A stretch of DNA of 64,000 bases from Mucilaginibacter glaciei (GTDB lineage: Bacteria; Bacteroidota; Bacteroidia; Sphingobacteriales; Sphingobacteriaceae): the NCBI RefSeq assembly GCF_014773245.1, contig NZ_JACWMX010000001.1:62001-126000 (forward strand), read 5' to 3'. The notes below the pieces were generated by a model that saw only the letters and a list, made by a program, of their open reading frames with translations, ran no database searches and was not told where the DNA came from. Made by a program: the position numbers and the translations under genes. This document shows, one piece after another, positions 32,857 through 39,646 of this stretch (within the stretch, counting starts at the first letter, position 1; every line of letters starts with the position of its first letter).

Positions 32857-33948
32857 ATGAAAAAACTCTCCACCATATTATGCGGTGTGGCCATGATAAT
32901 GGTTATTGCCTCATGTAAAAAGGAATCGTCGGGTACTACAACCGCACCTGTTATAAAAAGCCTGGCAACGTTGGGTTTGTATGAGTATACATCAGGCACT
33001 TCAAAACGTGTTTTTATGCCGGTAACAAAAGTGGGGACGCAAACGGTTAATTATTACACTGTTTTTGATACAGGTTCATCAGGGCTGACGTTAGATGCCA
33101 GTGGCATTATCCCCGCTTCAATGATCACGACTAACGGATTCCAGTTTACGGGCGATTCTGTGGTAGTTAACGGTATCACCATCACCTCAAAAACATCCAT
33201 CATGAGTTACGGTGATGCCACCAATCTGACCAAAGAGTACGGTAATGTAGCTTACGCCACCTTTACTTTAGGCGATGCAAACGGCAATATCGCCACTAAA
33301 CGCATACCTTTCTTTTTGTACTATAAGGTCATGAACTCGGTAACCAATACACAATTGCCTGCGCACTCGGTAGATATAATGGGCGTTGGCCCCGGCTACA
33401 GTTTTGCAAGTACTCTGATACAAAGTCCACTGAGTTATTTTGATGTGGGCACCGATCTGAAGCAGGGTTACAGACTGGCTGCTTTTAACGCCGCCAATTT
33501 CACAACAGCCGGCAATTATGTGGCCGGTTTGGTATCAATAGGTTTAACACCGACGGATCTGGCCACCTCAACCGGGTTTATTTTGCATCCGCTTACTTTT
33601 TCAAGCTCTGGCGGTTATTCGGGCAATATACCGGGCACTGTGGTTTATAACGGTACCAGCACAGCCGCCCAGTTTTTATTTGATACGGGTAACCCCACCC
33701 AAACTATTATTGAAAATACGAAGGAAACTAACGCCATTGGGGCACTTCCGGCAAATTCTACCGTCACCATAACAACAAACAGGGGCTTCAAATATAGCTA
33801 TGTAACCACCAGTACAACTAACTTAACCACTGTTCAAAACCCCAACAATACCAACGATTACCGCAGCATCATCAGTATTGATTTCTTTATCAATAACCAA
33901 TACATGATGGACTATACCAACCACCAGATAGGCCTTAAAAATAATTAA
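32857..33948 (+). CDS. Pepsin-like aspartic peptidase lipoprotein
   Basis: A 363-residue lipoprotein (lipobox IASC, Cys20). Two catalytic-type motifs are present, VFDTGSSGL with Asp71 and LFDTGNPT with Asp276, about 205 residues apart as in two-lobed pepsins. The C-terminus ISIDFFINNQYMMDYTNHQI mirrors the LGDVFLRxYYTVFD ending of pepsins. Retropepsin-like bacterial proteases have one motif per chain, so this is more like family A1. Predicted to sit at the cell envelope and cleave an unknown protein. Tyr75-type flap residue not assigned. Under a predicted LytTR operator, so probably co-regulated with the 25.7-32.7 kb operon. Confidence 0.8.
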   Translation: MKKLSTILCGVAMIMVIASCKKESSGTTTAPVIKSLATLGLYEYTSGTSKRVFMPVTKVGTQTVNYYTVFDTGSSGLTLDASGIIPASMITTNGFQFTGDSVVVNGITITSKTSIMSYGDATNLTKEYGNVAYATFTLGDANGNIATKRIPFFLYYKVMNSVTNTQLPAHSVDIMGVGPGYSFASTLIQSPLSYFDVGTDLKQGYRLAAFNAANFTTAGNYVAGLVSIGLTPTDLATSTGFILHPLTFSSSGGYSGNIPGTVVYNGTSTAAQFLFDTGNPTQTIIENTKETNAIGALPANSTVTITTNRGFKYSYVTTSTTNLTTVQNPNNTNDYRSIISIDFFINNQYMMDYTNHQIGLKNN

Positions 33949-33978
33949 TAACGCCTTATAAGTTTCTCATTTTGTTAG

Positions 33979-34006
33979 TCGATACAATTCTGCTATTCAT
34001 CGGCAC
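33979..34006 (+). promoter_or_regulatory. Predicted LytTR operator, site 4 (upstream of the PepSY-like lipoprotein)
   Basis: TCGATAC at 33979-33985 and TCGGCAC at 34000-34006, 21 bp apart. The block CTATTCATCGGCAC is nearly identical to that at site 1. A weak -7-like ATACTTTA lies at 34033-34040. Confidence 0.7.
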
Positions 34007-34087
34007 TGTTGTAACAACAAGCCGCAAGGGCGATACTTTAGTACCAACATAGATTACTAATAGTTATCAATTTAACAATCAAACAAA

Positions 34088-34990
34088 ATGAGAAATTTCA
34101 TCTATTACCCCGCTCTTGTTATTGTTTTGGCCTTAACGCTGTTCTCGTCTTGTAAAAAAGACTCGGCATCGGTAACCAAAATAGCCAGTTCAGATCTTTC
34201 TGGCACAATTGCCATCGGCACACTGGCTTCCACCTCTTTAGGCACTACAACAGACAGCCTTTACCTGGTAGGTTGTTTCAGTAAAAATAGCCGCAAAGAT
34301 TCTGTAACGTTTAGTACACTGCCTTCGGCTGTTGGCATCTATTTAACCACCAACTATTCGGGCTATACCTTTTTGAAGGCTTACAAAATTACTGATAGCG
34401 TAAAGGTGTTAACTGGTTATGTGGTAGCTATAAAATATAACAATAGCCCTATTGGTTTAAAATTTGCTGCCGACGGTACCTTTGTTAAGGTATTGGAACA
34501 ACGCGGGGCACGTGACCTGCACGGAGGCCCCGGCTTTCATGATGGTGGCCCTTTTAACAACCGCGACGGAAAGCATGCCGATACCATAGCTGTAACAGGG
34601 TTGCCGGCAGCAATTAAAAGCTATTATGCTGCTAATTATAAAACCGATACATTATTGCACGCCGCCGTAACCCGCGATTCGGCCTATTTGGTGATCAGTA
34701 AAAATGCAGGTTTGTTTGCAACAACATTCACAAAGGCAGGCATATTTCTTAATCGTGTACAGCTTGAAAAAGGCGCTAAACATACTGTAGTACTGGCCGC
34801 TAACTTGCCGGCTGTTGCTACCAATTATTTGACAACTACCTATCCTGGTTATGTGTTTGATAAGGCCTTTGCACATACTACCGGCACGGTGGTAGACTCG
34901 TACGATGTGTTCATCACCGCCAATAGCACACGCTATGTGGTTAAGTTTACGGCGGCGGGCATTTTTGTAAAGTCGCAGGCCATTCATTAA
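34088..34990 (+). CDS. PepSY-like lipoprotein with three repeats
   Basis: A 300-residue lipoprotein (lipobox FSSC near residue 22, followed by KKD). Three copies of a unit of LP(A/S)(A/V)-x-x-YxxxNY/TYxGY-x(F/L)-x-KA and a following strand pair (LPSAVGIYLTTNYSGYTFLK, LPAAIKSYYAANYKTDTLLH, LPAVATNYLTTTYPGYVFDK) match the PepSY-like (DUF2874/BLIP-like) fold. A His/Gly/Asp-rich segment lies between units one and two. Function unknown; such domains often sit beside histidine kinases and peptidases. It has its own LytTR site and terminator. Confidence 0.82.
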   Translation: MRNFIYYPALVIVLALTLFSSCKKDSASVTKIASSDLSGTIAIGTLASTSLGTTTDSLYLVGCFSKNSRKDSVTFSTLPSAVGIYLTTNYSGYTFLKAYKITDSVKVLTGYVVAIKYNNSPIGLKFAADGTFVKVLEQRGARDLHGGPGFHDGGPFNNRDGKHADTIAVTGLPAAIKSYYAANYKTDTLLHAAVTRDSAYLVISKNAGLFATTFTKAGIFLNRVQLEKGAKHTVVLAANLPAVATNYLTTTYPGYVFDKAFAHTTGTVVDSYDVFITANSTRYVVKFTAAGIFVKSQAIH

Positions 34991-35020
34991 GTCTTTCCAA
35001 AATAATTAACTATATAACGC

Positions 35021-35052
35021 GACCCGGTTTCCTTTTAGGAGCCGGGTTTTTT
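35021..35052 (+). terminator. Rho-independent terminator after the PepSY-like gene
   Basis: ACCCGG (35022-35027, extended by TTTCC) pairs with GGA-G-CCGGGT (to 35047), then a T run. Confidence 0.8.
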
Positions 35053-35133
35053 GCCGTTTTTTTAATATTATCTGTTTAGTAAAACATCTCTACAGCCTTT
35101 GGGTTATTTTCTTATTAGGAAAATTTTACCATT

Positions 35134-35652
35134 ATGGATGAAAATATTACGGCTGTAAAAGATGCGCCGGTTGCTGAGCCGAAAAGCCATCCCGTAACCA
35201 TAAACATAAATGGCCAGCAGCATCAGTTGCTGGTACAACCGTGGGTTACGCTGCTTGATGCGCTGCGCGAAAAGCTGGACCTGACGGGTACCAAAAAAGG
35301 TTGTGACCATGGTCAGTGTGGTGCCTGCACTGTGTTGGTGAATGGCAAACGTATTAATAGCTGCCTTACCCTTGCGGTGATGCAAAACGGTAAAGAGATA
35401 ACCACAATTGAGGGTATCGCTAACGGCGAGATGCACCCTATGCAGCAGGCATTTATTAAATACGATGCTTTCCAGTGCGGGTATTGTACGCCGGGGCAGA
35501 TCTGCTCGGCCATTGGGATGCTGCAGGAAGGGCATGCTACCAATCGCGAAGAAGTTAAAGAACTGATGAGCGGTAATATTTGCCGTTGTGGGGCCTATTC
35601 AAATATTGTTGAAGCTATAATGGATGTAAAGGAGGGTGGGCAATATGAATAG
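35134..35652 (+). CDS. 2Fe-2S subunit of a xanthine dehydrogenase-family aldehyde oxidoreductase (PaoA-like)
   Basis: A 172-residue electron-transfer subunit with two 2Fe-2S clusters: plant ferredoxin-type Cys motif GCDHGQCGACTVLVNG with a later Cys, and the helical-domain pair QCGYCTPGQ and CRCGAYSN. Part of a three-subunit molybdenum hydroxylase with the next two genes. No Tat signal is present, unlike E. coli PaoA, so a cytoplasmic enzyme is likely. Its stop overlaps the next ATG by 8 bp. Confidence 0.95.
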   Translation: MDENITAVKDAPVAEPKSHPVTININGQQHQLLVQPWVTLLDALREKLDLTGTKKGCDHGQCGACTVLVNGKRINSCLTLAVMQNGKEITTIEGIANGEMHPMQQAFIKYDAFQCGYCTPGQICSAIGMLQEGHATNREEVKELMSGNICRCGAYSNIVEAIMDVKEGGQYE

Positions 35653-36637
35653 CTTTACCTACACCGCAGCGCCTGATGCAAATACAGCAGCCGCGCTGTT
35701 AACAGCCGATAAGCATGCGCAGTTAATTGCAGGCGGCACCAACCTGCTCGATCTGATGAAAGAGAATGTTGCCCAACCCGCTGCACTGATTGATATAAAT
35801 AATATTGACGGCTTGGACGGCATCACAACACTGGATAATGGTGGGTTGCGTTTAGGCGCACTGGCCCACAATGCTGATACTGCCTACCACCCGTTGGTTG
35901 AACAGAAATATCCTTTATTAGCTAAGGCTATTTTATCCGGGGCATCTGCACAACTGCGTAATATGGCTACTAATGGTGGTAACATGATGCAGCGCACCCG
36001 CTGTTATTATTTTTATGACACCAGCACCCCCTGCAATAAACGCGAACCAGGTACCGGCTGCTCGGCAATTGGCGGGTATAACCGTATCCACGCCATATTG
36101 GGCGCGAGCGACAGCTGTATCGCAACATTCCCGAGTGATATGTGTAATGCACTGGCAGCTTTGGATGCTACAATAAACGTGACCGGCCCGGAGGGTGACA
36201 GGGTAATTGCGTTTACGGATTTTCATCGCCTGCCAGGCGATGAGCCACAGTTGGATAATATACTAAAGCACGGCGAACTTATAACTTCAATTGACCTGCC
36301 TAAAAACGGGTTTGAAAAGAACTATGCGTATTTGAAACTGCGCGACCGTACATCATATGCATTTGCTTTGGTAGCCATAGCGACAGGTTTGGAGTTACAA
36401 GATGGCTTAATAAAAAATGCGCGTATTGCCTGCGGTGGTTTGGCACACAAACCCTGGCGCAAACCAGAGGCTGAAGATTATCTGATAGATAAAGTCCCCA
36501 TAAAAGAGAACTTTGAAGCTGCTGCCGATATTATCTTGAACGGCGCGATGGGTTATAAGGATAATGCTTTTAAAATAGAGTTGGCCAAACGGGCCATTGT
36601 ACGCAATTGTTTAACCGCGGCAAACCTCAATAATTAA
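35645..36637 (+). CDS. FAD-binding subunit of the molybdenum hydroxylase (PaoB-like)
   Basis: A 330-residue FAD subunit starting at the ATG 35645, with GGAGGG just upstream; an in-frame GTG at 35636 is less likely. FAD-binding segment AGGTNLLDLMKENV and TNGGNMMQRTRC. A cysteine-rich insert (RCYYFYDTSTPCNKREPGTGC) matches the extra 4Fe-4S site found in PaoB-type subunits and not in ordinary xanthine dehydrogenase. This supports assignment to the aldehyde oxidoreductase branch. Electrons would flow from the molybdenum subunit through 2Fe-2S clusters to FAD. Confidence 0.94.
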   Translation: MNSFTYTAAPDANTAAALLTADKHAQLIAGGTNLLDLMKENVAQPAALIDINNIDGLDGITTLDNGGLRLGALAHNADTAYHPLVEQKYPLLAKAILSGASAQLRNMATNGGNMMQRTRCYYFYDTSTPCNKREPGTGCSAIGGYNRIHAILGASDSCIATFPSDMCNALAALDATINVTGPEGDRVIAFTDFHRLPGDEPQLDNILKHGELITSIDLPKNGFEKNYAYLKLRDRTSYAFALVAIATGLELQDGLIKNARIACGGLAHKPWRKPEAEDYLIDKVPIKENFEAAADIILNGAMGYKDNAFKIELAKRAIVRNCLTAANLNN

Positions 36638-36641
36638 TATC

Positions 36642-38894
36642 ATGCAACAAAAATATATAGGGCAGCCCGTTAGCAGGGTAGATGGAGAGGCTAAGGTTAC
36701 CGGCAGTGCAAAATATGCGGCAGAGTTTAATGTACCCAAGCTTCGTTACGGCTATGTCGTGAACAGCACCATCGCCAAAGGCAAAATAATTAAGATCAAC
36801 CTGGAACGTGCAATGGCGGTACAGGGGGTTATTAAGATCTATACGCATGAAAACAGGCCTTCGACGGCGTGGTTAAGCTTCAATTACGCGGATATGGATG
36901 CCCCGCCCGGCAAGCCGTTTGTGCCCATGCACAACAATAAAATAGTTTATAACGGGCAGCCTATTGCCATGATCGTAGCAGAAACGTTTGAACAGGCACG
37001 GTATGCGGCATCGTTAGTAACCGTTGAGTACGATAAAGAGGAGCATGAAAGCGATCTGCACGCACACCTTACCGAAGCGCGTTTGCCAAAAAAGGGTTTA
37101 GCAACACTGCTTAAACCTGGCCCGCCTAAACCAAAGGGGGAAGCGGAAAAGATCTACGAAGCATCGCCTGTAAAGGCGGCAGGTACGTTTGTACATGGCA
37201 TAGAGCACCATAACCCGATGGAAATGTTTGCATCTACCGTAGTGTATGAAGGCGAAAAAAAGCTGACCATTTTTGACAAGACACAGGGCACAATTAACTG
37301 TCAGCTATATGTAGCCAATGTTTTTGGCCTACCATTTAAAAATGTAAGGGTGATATCGCATTATGTAGGCGGTGCTTTCGGCTCGGGGCTGAGGCCGCAA
37401 TACCAGCTTTTTTTAGCGGTAATGGCATCGCTCGACTTGAAAAAATCGGTACGTTTAAGCATGAACAGGCACCAAATGTTCACGTTCGGTCATCGGCCAG
37501 CTACGGTACAAAAAACGAAATTCGGTGCTAACGATGTCGGTAAGATCCAGGCCATTAATCATGAAAGCATCGGCGAAACATCGCAGTTTGAAGATTATAC
37601 AGAGATAGTGGTGAATTGGGCGAACATGCTTTATCCATCGCCCAATACCAAACTGCAATATAAATTAAAGCCGCTTGATGTAGCGAGTCCGATGGATATG
37701 CGCGCACCCGGGGGCGCAACCGGCTTACATGCTGTCGAGGTTACCATAGATGAGCTGGCCTATCAGGCTAAAATGGACCCGGTAGATTTCAGATTGCTGA
37801 ATTATACCGACATGGATCAAACTACCGAAAAGCCTTATTCCAGTAAAGAGCTGAAGGAATGCTTTAAGCAGGCGGCCGACAAATTTGGCTGGAAAAACCG
37901 CAACCCCGAGCCGCGCTCCATGCGCCGGAATCATAAATTAATAGGCTGGGGTATCGCAACAGGCATTTGGGAGGCTATGCAGTTACCCACCCGTGCCGAG
38001 GCTGTTTTAACTGCCGACGGCAAACTTACCGTAAGCAGTGCCACATCTGATTTTGGTACGGGTACTTACACCGTAATGGCGCAAATTGCGGCCGATTGTA
38101 TGGGTATGGACCTGGCCGATGTGAGCTTTAAATTGGGTGATTCTGATATGCCCTTCGCGCCCATATCCGGGGGGTCATTCACCGCTGCAAGCACTGGCAC
38201 TGCGGTACAGGCCGCATGTTTGGGCTTACGCAAAAAGCTGCTTAAAAAGGCCCAAAAGATGGTCGCAGCCTTTACCGAAGCCGAATTTGACGATATTGAT
38301 TTTACAGATAGCGGTCTACATCTCAAAAACAATAGCGGACCGCCCTTATCTTACCGGGAAATAGTAGCAGCTACCAAAGAAAAGACACTGAAGAGCAAAA
38401 ATATGGGCTGGCCTAATGCCATGAAGCAACGCAAATTCACCCGTGCCACGCATAGCGCCGTATTTGTTGAAGTGGAGGTGGATGAAGATTTTGGCATAGT
38501 AAAGGTAACCCGTATGGTTACCGCTGTAGCCGCAGGTAAGATCTTGAACCCGAAGACCGCCCGCAGCCAGATCTTAGGCGGAATGGTTTGGGGTATCAGC
38601 AAAGCCTTGCGTGAAGAATCGGTAATGGATCATCGTTTCGGCAAGTTTATGAACGACAGCCTTGCCGAATATCACCTGCCTGTAAATGCAGACATTAACG
38701 ATCTGGAAGTGATATTTGTAGAGGAGGACGATAAAATAGTGAATGATTTAGGCATCAAGGGGCTGGGTGAAATTGGATTAGTGGCTGTTCCGCCTGCTAT
38801 TGCTAACGCCGTTTTCCACGCGACAGGCAAAAGGGTGAACGATTTACCCATCACTATGGATAAGGTAATGGACTACGCAAGTCCGTTAGTTTAA
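36642..38894 (+). CDS. Molybdopterin-binding catalytic subunit (PaoC/xanthine dehydrogenase large-subunit-like)
   Basis: A 750-residue catalytic subunit. GGAFGSGLRPQYQL for cofactor binding, MDMRAPGGATGLHAVE, GGSFTAASTGTAV, and the base-catalyst glutamate Glu710 in KGLGEIGLVAVPP. Length fits the PaoC-type branch. Begins 4 bp after the FAD subunit. Substrate probably an aldehyde or N-heterocycle; cannot be told from sequence. No XdhC-type maturation gene is adjacent in the window, which is unusual for the branch and suggests the chaperone is elsewhere. Confidence 0.95.
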   Translation: MQQKYIGQPVSRVDGEAKVTGSAKYAAEFNVPKLRYGYVVNSTIAKGKIIKINLERAMAVQGVIKIYTHENRPSTAWLSFNYADMDAPPGKPFVPMHNNKIVYNGQPIAMIVAETFEQARYAASLVTVEYDKEEHESDLHAHLTEARLPKKGLATLLKPGPPKPKGEAEKIYEASPVKAAGTFVHGIEHHNPMEMFASTVVYEGEKKLTIFDKTQGTINCQLYVANVFGLPFKNVRVISHYVGGAFGSGLRPQYQLFLAVMASLDLKKSVRLSMNRHQMFTFGHRPATVQKTKFGANDVGKIQAINHESIGETSQFEDYTEIVVNWANMLYPSPNTKLQYKLKPLDVASPMDMRAPGGATGLHAVEVTIDELAYQAKMDPVDFRLLNYTDMDQTTEKPYSSKELKECFKQAADKFGWKNRNPEPRSMRRNHKLIGWGIATGIWEAMQLPTRAEAVLTADGKLTVSSATSDFGTGTYTVMAQIAADCMGMDLADVSFKLGDSDMPFAPISGGSFTAASTGTAVQAACLGLRKKLLKKAQKMVAAFTEAEFDDIDFTDSGLHLKNNSGPPLSYREIVAATKEKTLKSKNMGWPNAMKQRKFTRATHSAVFVEVEVDEDFGIVKVTRMVTAVAAGKILNPKTARSQILGGMVWGISKALREESVMDHRFGKFMNDSLAEYHLPVNADINDLEVIFVEEDDKIVNDLGIKGLGEIGLVAVPPAIANAVFHATGKRVNDLPITMDKVMDYASPLV

Positions 38895-38911
38895 TAAGGA
38901 AAAATTAAAAA

Positions 38912-38942
38912 GATCGCGCGCGTAAAGCGCGTGATTTTTTTG
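38912..38942 (+). terminator. Rho-independent terminator after the molybdenum hydroxylase operon
   Basis: ATCGCGCGCG pairs with AGCGCGTGAT with one mismatch and a TAA-type loop, then seven T. Confidence 0.8.
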
Positions 38943-38965
38943 TTTATTCAAAAACTTGGGCAAAA

Positions 38966-38995
38966 AAAAAGCTTCTTTAAAAAAAGAAGCTTTTT
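38966..38995. terminator. Bidirectional A/T-rimmed hairpin between convergent units
   Basis: AAAAAGCTTCTTT is followed by a short A loop and AAAGAAGCTTTTT. The flanking A and T runs let it act on both strands; on the minus strand it lies 26 bp past the stop of the small ORF 39021-39176. Confidence 0.75.
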
Positions 38996-39020
38996 CCCAT
39001 AGGTAAATGGTATATATAGA

Positions 39021-39176
39021 TCAGGCGATGAAGCCTGGAAATTGCTGATTTGCCGGATGATTGCTTAAAAAGCGCACATTAGCTTTCAAATTATTGTACT
39101 CTACACGCAACATCGCTTTGATAGATGTTTCGATCTTTTTGATTGGCTGGTTGATGTTGATGTGTACTATTTTCAT
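39021..39176 (-). CDS. 51-residue protein of unknown function
   Basis: ATG at 39174-39176 opens a 51-codon frame: MKIVHININQPIKKIETSIK and onward to NHPANQQFPGFIA. The product is basic, with a predicted amphipathic helix (KKIETSIKAMLRVEYNNLKA). A terminator-like hairpin follows on this strand. No Shine-Dalgarno match, as is usual in Bacteroidota. Too short for family assignment. Confidence 0.45.
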   Translation of the reverse strand: MKIVHININQPIKKIETSIKAMLRVEYNNLKANVRFLSNHPANQQFPGFIA

Positions 39177-39217
39177 ATTAACGTTATTACCAATACCGTG
39201 CCAAAGGATTTGTTAGC

Positions 39218-39615
39218 TTAGTTTTTTGATCTGACGTTAACGCTGTGTTTATAAAGGCTCGGAGTCATCTCTTCTATCCTTTTAAACGCACGGCTAAATT
39301 AATTTAAGTTGTTAAAACCAGCTTTAAAATAAGTTTCGTAAATGCTGTAGTATGGGTTGTTTATCAGCCGTTTAGCCAGAGCGATCCGCTCTTTAGTAAA
39401 ATAATCAACAGGCGAGATCCCTTACTCTTGTTTAAAGGCACGGAAAAACTGGCATTGCTCATAAAGCCCATGCAGCAAAGCGCGTCGATGTTCAGTTTTT
39501 CGGTCAGATATATTTTTATGTATTCTAAAATGTAGGCAAAACGACTATCGGTTGTCGGGGAACAGAGACACGTCGGCCTGAATAACTTACGTAGCAGACG
39601 CATTGTTATGCACAA
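39218..39615 (-). pseudogene. Decayed AraC-family transcriptional regulator (C-terminal DNA-binding part)
   Basis: The minus strand reads RFAYILEYIKIYLTEKLNID, then GFMSNASF; after a one-base shift near 39448 it continues FRAFKQE-stop-GISPVDYFTKERIALAKRLI, then FKAGFNNLN-stop-FSRAFKRIEEMTPSLYKHSV and a final stop at 39218. This is the two-helix-turn-helix region of an AraC regulator with one frameshift and two in-frame stops. The N-terminal domain is missing. Only about 130 of some 300 codons remain. Confidence 0.82.
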
Positions 39616-39646
39616 TAAATGTTAAAAACAGATGCCAATAAACCTA

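Noticed and set aside
36642..38894. Plain xanthine dehydrogenase
   Set aside because: The cysteine-rich insert in the FAD subunit and the three-gene split point to the PaoABC-like aldehyde oxidoreductase branch.
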